From a virus, in IMG/VR virus record IMGVR_UViG_3300042372_000664, positions 1 through 42,189 of that record: a stretch of DNA of 42,189 nucleotides; one strand, given 5' to 3'. Under the pieces are notes generated by a model. It had not been told where the DNA came from. It ran no database searches and worked only from the letters and a program-made list of their open reading frames with translations. The translations under genes and the position numbers were made by a program. This document shows positions 30,551 to 39,601 of the stretch, piece by piece (the stretch's first letter is position 1; each line of letters opens with the position of its first letter).

Positions 30551-30990
30551 TATGCGCTTCCTCTCGGATAAATGAATATTTCGTGCGTTTCGGATCCCGG
30601 CAACGGGCGATCCGCTTCAAAGCCCAGCAACGCGGCCCAGCGCAACGCGTCAGGCTTGCTTCTATCTGCCACCATGTCGATCCGCTCCCATTTTGCGGCG
30701 GCAATCACCCGCCTGCAAATACGGGTAATTTCGATCATGTGATGGCGCTTGTTTTCGGCCAACAGGCACCAAATGCTGGCGTGGCCAGATATGCCATTAA
30801 CGACATTATCGTGATGCACCCAAAAACCACCAATAAAGAGTATTTCTCCATCTGGCGCGATCATGCTCCAGGCGGGGCCGCTATCAACAACTGACCAAAA
30901 CCATTCCATGCTGACCATATCTGCCGCCTGTGATGGCTGGATATTGAAACGGTCAATATCGCCGTCCTGATATGGCTCGAACGCGATCAT
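30550..30990 (-). CDS. gp13-like / GNAT-fold acyltransferase-like protein, 146 aa
   Basis: Starts MIAFEPYQDGDIDRF at 30990 (ATGA overlap with the tail tubular B stop). AWSMIAPDGEILFIGGFWVHHDNV...ASIWCLLAENKRHHMIEITRICRRVI follows the fold of the DUF2833/T7 gp13 family, which resembles N-acetyltransferases. Whether it retains an acetyl-CoA site is not clear. It is placed exactly where T7 gene 13 is, between the tail tube and the internal proteins. Confidence 0.7.
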   Translation of the reverse strand: MIAFEPYQDGDIDRFNIQPSQAADMVSMEWFWSVVDSGPAWSMIAPDGEILFIGGFWVHHDNVVNGISGHASIWCLLAENKRHHMIEITRICRRVIAAAKWERIDMVADRSKPDALRWAALLGFEADRPLPGSETHEIFIYPRGSA

Positions 30991-33182
30991 GTTGACGACT
31001 TCTGCAAATGCAGGATGACCGCGCGCACTGTCGCTGGCTTGGGCAGATAGCGGCGGATGCGGATTGTTTCGCTGCGCTGCCAATTGCCGATGGTTGGAAT
31101 TTCTTTATACCCTGTGAACAGTGCAAATGCACTATCGAGAGGGCTATCACCCTGCTGCAATTCAATCTTGGTTGACTTGCCCTGCACTTCAATTTCGACG
31201 CCATCGCTGTTTAACAGGGAAATATCTGTGCGGTGGACACGGCCCAGCTTGTTTTGCGCGCTGCCATTGTCGCTGCCCGCTTCTATTGAAAGCAATTCCA
31301 TTTCGGCTTCAAACGATAGGCCGACAATTTTTTTCGCAGCGGCATCGGTCAAATTGCCATTGCCATTGCTGTCCAACGTCACATTTGAATGCACCTTGCC
31401 GTCGGCAATGACTTCGACCGTTTTGCCTGCCAGATGTGGCGCAGAGATCGATGTCGATGCCGACCCGTCGATCACGACCGATGCATCGCTCATAACCTTG
31501 TCTAACGACGCGTCGGTTGATGCGCGAAACGGTGCCTGCAAAAGCACCCAATGGCTCGCGCTCGATTGCACCCCAAACCACATTTGGTCAAACCGCCCGT
31601 CTGGATCGCTTATCGATGTGTGGCTGGTCAGCAAAAGCCCATTGGCAAAGCGACGGTTAAACCATCCCAGCAACTGTTCATCGGGGTTAAATGCCACCCC
31701 TGCCGCCGTGCCGTCGTCGCAGCGAAGCCAAATGAGCCTATGCGGCTCTTTCTGCCATACCGGGTCGCGCAAGCCCCGTGCGCCAATATGGTCCGCAAAG
31801 CGCGTGAGGTCTTCCGATTCCTGTTGCAGCAAACGATTGCCATCATATCCCATCTGCAACAGCTTCGCGCGCGCGCGCTGGACATATACGGCGCGGGGCC
31901 CTACTTTAACGGCACGGCCATTGGCGCTGCCATTGCTGCCCGGCTCGGTCACATCGGCATTGCCGGGGCCGATGCCTGCCCCTGCCGACGCGGCGGTGAT
32001 GACATGCTCGCCTTTTCCCGTGCCGATAATCAAATCACGGTCGGCCAGCACCCAACGGATTTTGGATGGATTGGGCAAAACAACGGTGAAGGCCATATCG
32101 CGGCTAAGGTCGCCCAATTCGTTACGCAGCGAAAAATCGGCATAGTCAGGGCCATATCCACCAACCGCCGACAAATGCGCGCTAAAATCTTTGAATAGGC
32201 AAAGCCTGTCCTGCCAGATGCAGATATGGTGCGGCCATCCGCGCCGGTCGCTAAACGCACCAAAGCGCCAGCGCCAACTTGGCGAGGTGGCGGCAAGGCG
32301 GCGCTCGACTGTCGCCGTCATCGTGCTGGCGTCGGTGAATGCGGTAAATCGCACTTGCCCGAACCGGTCATACAGATAACGCCAGATGCAACCATATGGC
32401 CCCTTGGCGTTGATGTCCTGACCATTTTGGCCGTCCCACCGGTCGCCCTCAATATGAATTGGCGCGACGCTGCCAGTGCGCAAATTACCGCCGACATGCT
32501 GATAAACGCGTCCACCCCATTGGATCAACGCCGAGGAGGTTATTTGCATTCCGGGTTCCCAGCTCTTGACCGCTGAAAAATCGCTATACTCGATTTCCAT
32601 CAACCCGCCGACGTCGCCCGCTGCAAATATCGACGCCGATGCGCTGATTGTGACGCTGCCCGTCGTGCCGCTTGCGCTAATCGTCAGGCTTTCGTCGGCA
32701 TTGCGGCTTTCCCATGGGCCGTTGCGCAGTTCGAGCATGTTGAATGCAAATGTGTCCGCGCTTGTGCGCACTAATGCCCGCGTCGGCACGCTGCCATGGG
32801 CCATATACAGCACATCAAGGCTTTGGTCCCATTCGACCGTCTGCAACTGTGCAAAAGTAAATGGCGCCACCAATTCATAGGCGACACCCGGCGACGTTTC
32901 GATACGCGCGTCATTGGTATAGAAACGCATATAGACCTCACCGGCCTCGATCACATAGCCTTGCGTTTCATTATACTCGAACGGGATCAGCTTATTTGGA
33001 CCTTTGGCGGCGGCAACGAATAATGTGCCCGGCGCGGCCACTGCCGGACCTTGCAACGTCGGCACCCATCCCCACATTTTCTTGACCGCTATGCTGCGCA
33101 CATTTTGGTCCGTGCGTGCATCGAGCATCGGCGAAATTTCGCCGGCATTAAAACTTGCGATTATGGGTGCGACAACGCTCAT
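30987..33182 (-). CDS. Tail tubular protein B (gp12-like nozzle)
   Basis: 731 aa. VAPIIASFNAGEISPMLDARTDQNVRSIAVKKMWGWVPTLQGPAVAAPGT is the characteristic opening of phage tail tube/nozzle proteins of this family. The remainder is beta-rich, with YLYDRFGQVRFTAF and WHRLIWLRCDDGTAAGVAF-like stretches. Assembles at the distal end of the short tail. Immediately follows tail tubular A (TAAATG junction). Confidence 0.85.
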   Translation of the reverse strand: MSVVAPIIASFNAGEISPMLDARTDQNVRSIAVKKMWGWVPTLQGPAVAAPGTLFVAAAKGPNKLIPFEYNETQGYVIEAGEVYMRFYTNDARIETSPGVAYELVAPFTFAQLQTVEWDQSLDVLYMAHGSVPTRALVRTSADTFAFNMLELRNGPWESRNADESLTISASGTTGSVTISASASIFAAGDVGGLMEIEYSDFSAVKSWEPGMQITSSALIQWGGRVYQHVGGNLRTGSVAPIHIEGDRWDGQNGQDINAKGPYGCIWRYLYDRFGQVRFTAFTDASTMTATVERRLAATSPSWRWRFGAFSDRRGWPHHICIWQDRLCLFKDFSAHLSAVGGYGPDYADFSLRNELGDLSRDMAFTVVLPNPSKIRWVLADRDLIIGTGKGEHVITAASAGAGIGPGNADVTEPGSNGSANGRAVKVGPRAVYVQRARAKLLQMGYDGNRLLQQESEDLTRFADHIGARGLRDPVWQKEPHRLIWLRCDDGTAAGVAFNPDEQLLGWFNRRFANGLLLTSHTSISDPDGRFDQMWFGVQSSASHWVLLQAPFRASTDASLDKVMSDASVVIDGSASTSISAPHLAGKTVEVIADGKVHSNVTLDSNGNGNLTDAAAKKIVGLSFEAEMELLSIEAGSDNGSAQNKLGRVHRTDISLLNSDGVEIEVQGKSTKIELQQGDSPLDSAFALFTGYKEIPTIGNWQRSETIRIRRYLPKPATVRAVILHLQKSST

Positions 33183-33809
33183 TTATCGGCTACTCACGCC
33201 GGTAGGCAGATGCCGCGCACTGGCCCAGCGGCTGTTGACAAGGATATTGCCACGGTCGCGCTTGCCACTGGCAAGGCCATCGGCCAACTTTGCCGACATG
33301 GGACGCCCCAATTTACGGTCAAGGTCGCCCATCAACCGGTCGGCAAGGCCCTTTTGCCCGCTCTTGGCTTCACAATATTCAACCGCCAATTGATAGGCCA
33401 TGCTTTCGCAGAATAAGGGCGGCCATTTACCGATTTCTGCTATATCGACGAGATAGCGCACATAAATCGCGGCTTCGTCCGCGACAAGATACTCGCCTTC
33501 TTCTTCGCCCGCAAACCAATAAGGTTCGCCCTTGGCCCATGGCAACCAACGCAACATGCCTTCGGGTTTTTTGAAGCAATATGCATAACCAAATTCCGGC
33601 TTCACATCGACTTCGGCCAGCAACTTTTCGCGCTTGATCGCAAAATTCCATGTGTGCGATGCGATCAGCGAAACCCGCGCCATGACCCAAAGCTCTTGAA
33701 GGTTTTTCGCCAGCTCCCCGCTATCATTCAGGCTGGCAATCCGCTGCGTGTTGCCAAGCAGGATCAACGCCTTATTGGCAATAATCGTTTCGCTTTGATA
33801 TTCTGCCAT
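33183..33809 (-). CDS. Tail tubular protein A (gp11-like adaptor)
   Basis: 208 aa, starting MAEYQSETIIANKALILLG (ATG at 33809, GGAAGGG upstream; the longer upstream form is less likely). RIASLNDSGELAKNLQELWVMARVSLIASHTWNFAIKRE is the conserved core of gp11-type gatekeepers, which join the portal to the tail nozzle. Confidence 0.85.
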   Translation of the reverse strand: MAEYQSETIIANKALILLGNTQRIASLNDSGELAKNLQELWVMARVSLIASHTWNFAIKREKLLAEVDVKPEFGYAYCFKKPEGMLRWLPWAKGEPYWFAGEEEGEYLVADEAAIYVRYLVDIAEIGKWPPLFCESMAYQLAVEYCEAKSGQKGLADRLMGDLDRKLGRPMSAKLADGLASGKRDRGNILVNSRWASARHLPTGVSSR

Positions 33810-33820
33810 GCGCCGCCCTT

Positions 33821-33911
33821 CCAAAAAACAAAACCGCCCGCCCAGCTCTGTTGCCATTCCCCTCGAAAGGTGCCGCCCGCCAAGGGCAACAGCAACAAAG
33901 CGGGCGGGCGG
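33821..33911 (-). terminator. Intrinsic terminator/attenuator before the tail genes
   Basis: On the minus strand CCGCCCGCCC pairs with GGGCGGGCGG (33834-33843 with 33902-33911). An inner stem (CTGTTGCC/GGCAACAG) and the sequence TTTTGTTTTTT directly after the 3' arm make it a strong intrinsic terminator. It lies between the capsid-150 aa pair and tail tubular A, so read-through would lower tail relative to capsid expression. Confidence 0.7.
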
Positions 33912-33931
33912 CCCCTTGCAACCCCTTGGGG

Positions 33932-34384
33932 TTAACCTACGGCAGCGGTTTCGACTTCCACCACGATAGTGCCGGTCGTGGGCAAGTTTGCCGCCGCTAT
34001 CGTCATCAACAGCTCCGTTATTGGCTCGGTTGTCAGCAACACACCGCGCCGCGCAACCGGCAGATATTCAACAATCGCCTCTGCTGTCGTGCCATAAGCC
34101 TTAAGCGCACCAAAAAACGCAGGAGCCGCAGGCGTACCGAACGACAATTGTGCGGTCGTCAGCGATACCGACGACGATACCTTGATTGACAAAGGCGCAT
34201 GGCCCTCCGGAATTTCGGCAACCAAATTGTTCTGACCAATGTTTTTCAGAACATTTGCCTGCGACAAGTCAAAGCGTTCAACAAACGAGCATTTATTGCC
34301 GCCATTGACCGCGCCTGGGACTTTCTTGGGGCTTGGATCGGTGCCGTCGTTGACACCGGTACGATAACTTCCATAACCGGGCAT
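33932..34384 (-). CDS. Structural protein downstream of capsid, 150 aa
   Basis: A consensus AAGGAGAA precedes ATG CCC GGT. MPGYGSYRTGVNDGTDPSPKK... then a beta-rich body (APLSIKVSSSVSLTTAQLSFG, GTIVVEVETAAVG). Decoration, head fibre or head-completion protein by position; no family recognised. Cotranscribed with capsid, upstream of the terminator. Confidence 0.65.
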   Translation of the reverse strand: MPGYGSYRTGVNDGTDPSPKKVPGAVNGGNKCSFVERFDLSQANVLKNIGQNNLVAEIPEGHAPLSIKVSSSVSLTTAQLSFGTPAAPAFFGALKAYGTTAEAIVEYLPVARRGVLLTTEPITELLMTIAAANLPTTGTIVVEVETAAVG

Positions 34385-34439
34385 GATAATTTCTCCTTGA
34401 TATGTTTGGGGACCAATCCAAACGAAAACACGGGTCGGC

Positions 34440-34461
34440 GACGGGGCGCTGCCGCCCCGTC
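34440..34461. other. Strong hairpin just after the capsid gene
   Basis: GACGGGGCG-CTGC-CGCCCCGTC, a perfect 9-bp GC-rich stem, seven bases beyond the capsid stop. A T-rich stretch (GTTTTCGTTT) follows only after about ten bases. Stabiliser or partial terminator of the capsid message. Confidence 0.6.
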
Positions 34462-34467
34462 ACGTCA

Positions 34468-35445
34468 TCAGCTATTGCCGCATTCGAGAATAAAGCACTT
34501 CTTCTCGTCACGACGGGAATAGCGCACATTGGTATAGGCGCTGAACTGCGTTGGGTGGCCGTCCAAGTCGGCGCGAATATCGCGCTTTGTTTGGATGGTT
34601 AGCCATTCGCGGCCCGACATGCCCGATGGCACCCATACAGGGCACCGACGATGGCCGGAACCATTCACGGCAAGCAGCGAACTTTCGGGATAGGCTTCGC
34701 TGTTGGTGAATTCCATCGGCACAAAATGAATGCCCATAAAGTCCGTAGGCTCACCATCTTGCAACGCTTGCTGCGCACCCGAACTCAACGGCTTACCCGT
34801 TTGACTATCGGGGTTGTAATCACGGCTGATATATTCGTTGATTTGCAACAAATCTTCGATTTCTTCCGCGCTAATCCCCATGTGCAATTTTTCGACCGCC
34901 GGGTCGATCATCAACTGGCGCGCACGTTTACGGACCCAACGCAATTTTGCCAGCGTCAACCCGCGCATGACAGTATCAAACGCTGTGCCAGTCCAATCCG
35001 CAGCAAGCACATTAGCCGAAAGGAAACTGACTTGATCGGTGCCTTCCTTGCCTCGATAGGCCGTGCCATAAAGACCGACGAGGAACTCGTCCTGGCGGGC
35101 GACTTTAATCGAACGCGCAACATTGGTGGCCAACGGCGAATCCAGCGGGATTTCGGTTGCAAGCTGGTCGTCCATATCGATTGCCGTATGAACGCTGACG
35201 CTATTCTGCTTGTGCACCCAACGGCGCTCGACATCGGGGTTGCTAAGGCTTACCTTTTGCAACCGACCCTCGATGCGCTTTGCTTTCATCGTGCTAAAAC
35301 GGTCGGTGATTTCGACCTTTTCACCTGTGCATCCGCCTCGGAAATCGCACATGGCTTCAAAGCCATCTTTGATTTCTAAAAGCTGGAACTCGACTGCCTT
35401 TTCAAATTGTACGGTTGCCATTGTATCGGCATAATCTTGTGCCAT
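34468..35445 (-). CDS. Major capsid protein
   Basis: 325 aa from MAQDYADTMATVQF (ATG at 35445, AAAGGAAT upstream; an upstream TTG start is less likely). Its position after the scaffold, its size and the sequence pattern (EITDRFSTMKAKRIEGR, LATEIPLDSPLATNVARSIKVARQDEFLVGLYG, WVPSGMSGREWLTIQTKRDIRADLDGHPTQF) fit an HK97-fold capsid protein of podoviruses. No protease gene is seen, so maturation probably lacks a processing step. Confidence 0.75.
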   Translation of the reverse strand: MAQDYADTMATVQFEKAVEFQLLEIKDGFEAMCDFRGGCTGEKVEITDRFSTMKAKRIEGRLQKVSLSNPDVERRWVHKQNSVSVHTAIDMDDQLATEIPLDSPLATNVARSIKVARQDEFLVGLYGTAYRGKEGTDQVSFLSANVLAADWTGTAFDTVMRGLTLAKLRWVRKRARQLMIDPAVEKLHMGISAEEIEDLLQINEYISRDYNPDSQTGKPLSSGAQQALQDGEPTDFMGIHFVPMEFTNSEAYPESSLLAVNGSGHRRCPVWVPSGMSGREWLTIQTKRDIRADLDGHPTQFSAYTNVRYSRRDEKKCFILECGNS

Positions 35446-35673
35446 TTGGCCATTCCTTTCGCTCAAAATCGTTTTTCATGGATTTCAAGCGGGGATGCAG
35501 GTTCGCCCTGGGCCGCTCTGGCGCTTTCGGTCCGCTCGACCCGCCTGTCTTACAGGCTTGCACCAGGGCCGCTATCGCGGGGATGCTGGTTATGATCGAG
35601 TTGACCTGCCGGATTACAAGTTCGACAGGCCAACATTCCGACGCCCCTTATTTGTCAAATAGAATAATTTACG
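35446..35673. promoter_or_regulatory. Structured 228-bp leader of the capsid gene
   Basis: No ORF fits. On the transcribed strand it contains a hairpin GCCTGT-AAG-ACAGGC, a stem around CCTGTCG/CGGCAGG and a near-repeat GCATCCCCGC present twice (35493 and 35577 on the plus strand). TTGACG (around 35675) and TATTCT (around 35662) may form part of a promoter. It is unusually long and structured for a gap inside a tightly packed operon. Confidence 0.5.
35652..35667. promoter_or_regulatory. TTGTCAAATAGAATAA motif between scaffold and capsid
   Basis: Fifteen of sixteen bases match TTGCCAAATAGAATAA at 22292-22307, in opposite orientation relative to transcription. It also contains the half-site AGAATA of the operator family. 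A regulated internal promoter is possible. Confidence 0.45.
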
Positions 35674-36567
35674 TCAAGCAGTTTTTCCACGCTGCTGTTG
35701 CGCGTGGCGATCTTGCGCTACCAAACGGGTCAAACGCTCATATTCTTTTTGCTCTGGCGTCCCGGAAACAAGCGCGTTTTTGCGCCATTCGGGGTTTGTT
35801 TGCTTTTCTTTTAAGATACCATCGGCCTGCGCCGCCGCAACGCCGCCATTCATGCCGGGATTATCGTCACCGCTAATCTGTTCCAGCGGCCCGACTCGGT
35901 CGGCCATATCGAACATGAACCGGAGCAGATTGGCGCTGCCCAATTTGACATCCAGCTCTCCCAAATCTTCTTCCGACAATTGAAGACCGGCTTGTTGCAG
36001 CATCAAACCGACCTTGCCCAATTGCGCGTTGTAATTTGACCCATAGGATTTTTTGAATTCGCTAACCTCGGCTTCGCTGGCATCGCTCTGCGCCTTCGCC
36101 TCTGCGGCATAAAATTCATTATTCCAATCGGCGATTGCCTTGGCTTGCCATGGCTGCAACGCCAGCTCATGTGCCTTCGCACGGAAACCTTCGGCAAATT
36201 CGGGCTTATAGCCTTCGGGCACCGTGATGTCGTATACCGCCGCATCGGCGGGTCGCAGCGCATCCATAAACGCTTGCTGGCTTTCCGGCGTTTCACCGGG
36301 CATCGGCACTTTGCTGGACGCCAGCGCCTTTGTCGATTTATGCCCGTTTACAAGATCGTCGAGCGACTTGTAATTGGCAATCGTAGGGTCAGCGCGCAAC
36401 GCTTCGTCGGTTATGGCCGTCCGCCAATCAGCGCCCGACTGACCACCATCGCCACCGCTGCCGTCGCCACCCGTCGCGCCTGCCGCCGCTGCGGCGATTG
36501 CTACGGCCGCTGCGCCGCCATCGTTATTTTCACCTGCCGCCCCTGCGGCACCTTCAGTTCCGTCCAT
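35674..36567 (-). CDS. Capsid scaffolding protein
   Basis: 297 aa, ATG at 36567 with GAGGAAAT upstream. Low-complexity Gly/Ala/Asp N-terminus (GGDGSGGDGGQSGAD), acidic helical body (YKPEFAEGFRAKAHELALQPWQAKAIADWNNEFYAAEAKAQSD) and basic C-terminus, the usual profile for phage scaffolds. Located directly upstream of capsid. Confidence 0.75.
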   Translation of the reverse strand: MDGTEGAAGAAGENNDGGAAAVAIAAAAAGATGGDGSGGDGGQSGADWRTAITDEALRADPTIANYKSLDDLVNGHKSTKALASSKVPMPGETPESQQAFMDALRPADAAVYDITVPEGYKPEFAEGFRAKAHELALQPWQAKAIADWNNEFYAAEAKAQSDASEAEVSEFKKSYGSNYNAQLGKVGLMLQQAGLQLSEEDLGELDVKLGSANLLRFMFDMADRVGPLEQISGDDNPGMNGGVAAAQADGILKEKQTNPEWRKNALVSGTPEQKEYERLTRLVAQDRHAQQQRGKTA

Positions 36568-36898
36568 TGTCAATTTCCTCTAATTTTCTGTGCAAGGTAT
36601 CGATTTGGCGAGGGTTAATCGCCAAAAGGTCGATGAGGTAACGGACGATGTGTTGGCCACCGTCCCGAAATAATCGCAAATCTGCATCTGGAACAAACCC
36701 GCGCCGGTTCATCCCCGCTTCACGGGCCAAGTCGGAAAACAAGGCGGCGGCATCGTCGGTAACATTGCCGTCTTTGTCGAGGAACAAGCGCCGCGCCGGG
36801 CCTGTGCGTTTGGACAGGCGCGCGGCTTGGCGCTTTAATCCTGCGCGATTTTCCTGTGCCGCACCGATGGCGGCCTGCATATCGGCCTTAAGCGACAT
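36554..36898 (-). CDS. Bbp19-like phage protein, 114 aa
   Basis: Start MSLKADMQAAIG at 36898. The segment LFSDLAREAGMNRRGFVPDADLRLFRDGGQHIVRYLIDLL is the Bbp19-like domain found in podoviruses such as BPP-1. Function unknown; always between portal and scaffold. Overlaps the portal gene end by 11 bp and the scaffold start by 14 bp. Confidence 0.8.
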   Translation of the reverse strand: MSLKADMQAAIGAAQENRAGLKRQAARLSKRTGPARRLFLDKDGNVTDDAAALFSDLAREAGMNRRGFVPDADLRLFRDGGQHIVRYLIDLLAINPRQIDTLHRKLEEIDNGRN

Positions 36899-38534
36899 TG
36901 CCCTGCGCCTGGCTAAGTTTCTGTGTGACATCGGCAATTACGGGTGCAACTTCGGTCAGGTTCGCCATTTCCTGTTGCTGCGCATCGGCGGCGTCGCTTT
37001 CTTCCAATTCGGCTTCGGTCGCGGCCCAGCTTGCGGGGATCGCCTCAATTTCGGCTAGGCCGGGAACGACCTTGCGCAACGGATAGAGCGAGATAAATTC
37101 CTTGACCGCTTCGGGCGCATATTGGCCCATGGTCAACACTTGGTTGGCAACGCGGAAATATCCGCCCGCTTGTTCGGCGCGCTGCGCACGGGTTAACGGA
37201 TTGTCGTAAATTAACGCTTTTTCGCCGCCCGCTTCGCGCACTTCTCCGGGCATATCGTCAAAATCGCCCAGCAACGCCATGCACTCGATTTCCGCATCAT
37301 TCATCGGCGAAAACCACTCGTCCATCTGCCGTGCCAAAGGCTGCAACAGCACGCCTTTTTCCTGCAACCGCTCATAAAGCTGGCTATCGGTCACATGGCT
37401 TTTCATGTCTTTGTTGCCCAACAACATGTCGCGGAAGAACGCTTTGTCAATAATCGCGTATAACCGTTCCTGAATCGTCATGGCGGGCGTCGCATCGCCA
37501 ACGTCGAACAGGCGCTGCACCATCGGTTCGCCGCGCGCGTTTATGGCGCCATAGCTTATCTGCCGCGCGCCATAGATCAATTGCTGGTCAAGCATGTCTT
37601 CATGCGCGGCAAGTGGTGGCATCAACGCCATTTCGGCCCCAACCATCAAATCGATGTTGATTGCCTGCAATTCCTTAAGCGCGGGCAGGATATCAACCCC
37701 GCGACCGCGACCATATTTTTCCGTCGGGCTTTTATTCAATCGCGAATAGGTCAGCCGTGCCGACCCGTAACCGCCATGGTCGATAACGGACTTGTCTGAA
37801 ATCGACACATAGCAACTGATAAAGGGGCGACCTGCATAATCGGCGCGACCCTCGACTATTGACGGGTTCGGCTCGATCCGGTGCAAAAATTTATACTTGT
37901 TCGCCTTTGTCTTTGGATCCTGCGATGCCTTCCACACCGTCGGCGCAGCTTCCAGCTTCTTGCCCCATTTCAAAAACGCTTGCTCGGCGGACAATTCAAG
38001 GCAACGGTGGGTGCGATAGATTGTGCCCTGCCAATCTTCATCGACCCAAAGCGAACCGATATGCTCTGACCGATATTTCAGGCCAACGGGCTTTTGCGTG
38101 CGGTGGTCCCAACGCAAATCGACGCTCATACCCTGATTGCCAAATGCCAACAGGCTGGCGGCGCTTTCACCGCATTGGTCGGCAAAACCGCTGCGATATT
38201 CGTTTCGATAGAAATTTAGCCGGTTGGTCTTGGCCTCAAACCACGTCGCAACTGTTTTGCTTTTCATCAATTCCGGCTCTGCCGCGACTATGCGTTGAAA
38301 GCCTTGCGGCATGACATAGCTGGTAAAAACAGATTTACCGTCGTCCAGCGCTTGTGTCCCATAAGGATCAAATATCTGGTTAGTCCGCTCTGCGCCTGCG
38401 GTTGAATTCTGGCTGTTAAACTCGGCCTGACGGGGAAGGATCAAGTCGGCGACTTCACCCCATTGCGTATCGAAATTCGACCGCTCACCGACCATGCGTT
38501 GATGATCGGACATGATATGCTGCGCGTCGAACAT
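36888..38534 (-). CDS. Portal (head-tail connector) protein
   Basis: 548 aa from MFDAQHIMSDHQRM (ATG at 38534, AAGGGGAAGG upstream). SNFDTQWGEVADLILPRQAEFN, IFDPYGTQALDDGKSVFTSYVMPQGFQRIVAAEP and AYQSG-type helical segments followed by DAEIECMALLGDF are typical of T7 gp8-like head-tail connectors. Forms the dodecameric packaging and ejection vertex. Confidence 0.85.
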   Translation of the reverse strand: MFDAQHIMSDHQRMVGERSNFDTQWGEVADLILPRQAEFNSQNSTAGAERTNQIFDPYGTQALDDGKSVFTSYVMPQGFQRIVAAEPELMKSKTVATWFEAKTNRLNFYRNEYRSGFADQCGESAASLLAFGNQGMSVDLRWDHRTQKPVGLKYRSEHIGSLWVDEDWQGTIYRTHRCLELSAEQAFLKWGKKLEAAPTVWKASQDPKTKANKYKFLHRIEPNPSIVEGRADYAGRPFISCYVSISDKSVIDHGGYGSARLTYSRLNKSPTEKYGRGRGVDILPALKELQAINIDLMVGAEMALMPPLAAHEDMLDQQLIYGARQISYGAINARGEPMVQRLFDVGDATPAMTIQERLYAIIDKAFFRDMLLGNKDMKSHVTDSQLYERLQEKGVLLQPLARQMDEWFSPMNDAEIECMALLGDFDDMPGEVREAGGEKALIYDNPLTRAQRAEQAGGYFRVANQVLTMGQYAPEAVKEFISLYPLRKVVPGLAEIEAIPASWAATEAELEESDAADAQQQEMANLTEVAPVIADVTQKLSQAQGNVA

Positions 38535-38555
38535 GAACCTTCCCCTTACTGACAA

Positions 38556-39350
38556 TTAACCGATGGCGCGGAACAACAGGCTGTTCGCTGGAAAGCCTGC
38601 TTTGCGACCTTCACCAACCCAAAATGGCTGCACAATTTCGCAGCGCAAAACGGGGCCCTCCCCGCCGACAAAAATTTGACCTTCTTCCCCGCCGCCATCA
38701 ACCTTGCGCAGCGTAAGCCGCGCAAAGCGGAACCGCTCTGGAAGGTTGCCGACCTCAATAGGGATTTTTATCGAAACGCCGCGATCCTTATGGATATCCA
38801 TGTCCGCTTTCGGGTCGATATCTAGCTTGAAATCGATGCAATATGTCGCGCCATCATCGGCCAAAATCACATATTCGGCATCAAGGTCGATCAGATTGGC
38901 ATAATCGGCTTGTCCGCCCAACACCGCGTTTTCGGCATCTGCATTAAACAATTCTGCGACATGTTCCTTGTCCGAGCGCCGCCGACGCTGCGCTTGTTTG
39001 GCCGCCTTGGCCTCTTCTTTGGCCTTATCGGCAATTTCTTCGGCCTTAGCGGCGGCGGCGGCGGCACTGGCCTCGGCACGCTCTTGGCGCTCCCGCTCGG
39101 CTTTCGCTTCGGACGTTTCCGGCATAGCCGCGGCGACCAAATCGGGCAGGTTTTTGTCAAGATATGAGGTGACAACTTCAAGAATAGCCGCCGCGAAATC
39201 GTATTGATCGCTTGTCCTTTCTGTCAAATGCTTATGAACTGCGCTGGCTACCGCTGCTTTGAATACGCCGCTTTCGAATAGCTTTTCAGGCACGACAACC
39301 TCTGGTTGCCGCACTTCGTCGGTTACTAGCTTTTTTACTGGCTTTTCCAT
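38556..39350 (-). CDS. Unknown virion-region protein with coiled coil, 264 aa
   Basis: A helical, Lys/Glu/Ala-rich middle (AKAERERQERAEASAAAAAAKAEEIADKAKEEAKAAKQ) forms a probable coiled coil. A C-terminal beta-rich domain follows (EYVILADDGATYCIDFKLDIDP...RFRFARLTLRKVDGG). It is placed between portal and terminase-proximal genes. Head assembly accessory or DNA-packaging-related protein; not recognised. Confidence 0.6.
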   Translation of the reverse strand: MEKPVKKLVTDEVRQPEVVVPEKLFESGVFKAAVASAVHKHLTERTSDQYDFAAAILEVVTSYLDKNLPDLVAAAMPETSEAKAERERQERAEASAAAAAAKAEEIADKAKEEAKAAKQAQRRRRSDKEHVAELFNADAENAVLGGQADYANLIDLDAEYVILADDGATYCIDFKLDIDPKADMDIHKDRGVSIKIPIEVGNLPERFRFARLTLRKVDGGGEEGQIFVGGEGPVLRCEIVQPFWVGEGRKAGFPANSLLFRAIG

Positions 39351-39367
39351 CTTAAATTCCCTTCGTT

Positions 39368-39601
39368 TTAGGTTCCAAGCTGGCGTTTGCCAGTGGACGA
39401 TTCAGCGCCCATTGCGCCCAAAATCGCGTTCGACGCCGCTCCGCGCCTCCGCGAAAGCCTGTCGCGCGCAAAAACATCCTCCGCGCCCGTATCTCTTGTT
39501 TGCTGGATTTGCGGCGCTGGCGCTTCTTTCTTTTTTTTTCCGGCCAACAAGCCTGCAACGCCAAAAAGTCCTTTGGTCAAAAGAGGTTTCAACAATGCCA
39601 T
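39368..39601 (-). CDS. Small conserved phage protein, 77 aa
   Basis: Short hydrophobic start, basic tract (GKKKKEAPAPQIQQ), then DRLSRRRGAASNAILGAMGAESS-TGKRQLG. The RRRGxxxxILG...GKxxLG pattern is common to a small protein next to terminase in many tailed phages. Function unknown. Overlaps the terminase stop. Confidence 0.7.
   Translation of the reverse strand: MALLKPLLTKGLFGVAGLLAGKKKKEAPAPQIQQTRDTGAEDVFARDRLSRRRGAASNAILGAMGAESSTGKRQLGT

Noticed and set aside
31057-32145. 362-codon ORF on the plus strand
   Set aside because: Antisense shadow of the tail tubular B gene.
35490-35660. Possible tRNA in the capsid leader (TTGTAATCC-like loop)
   Set aside because: The arms around the loop do not pair as an anticodon stem, and there is no matching T arm or acceptor.
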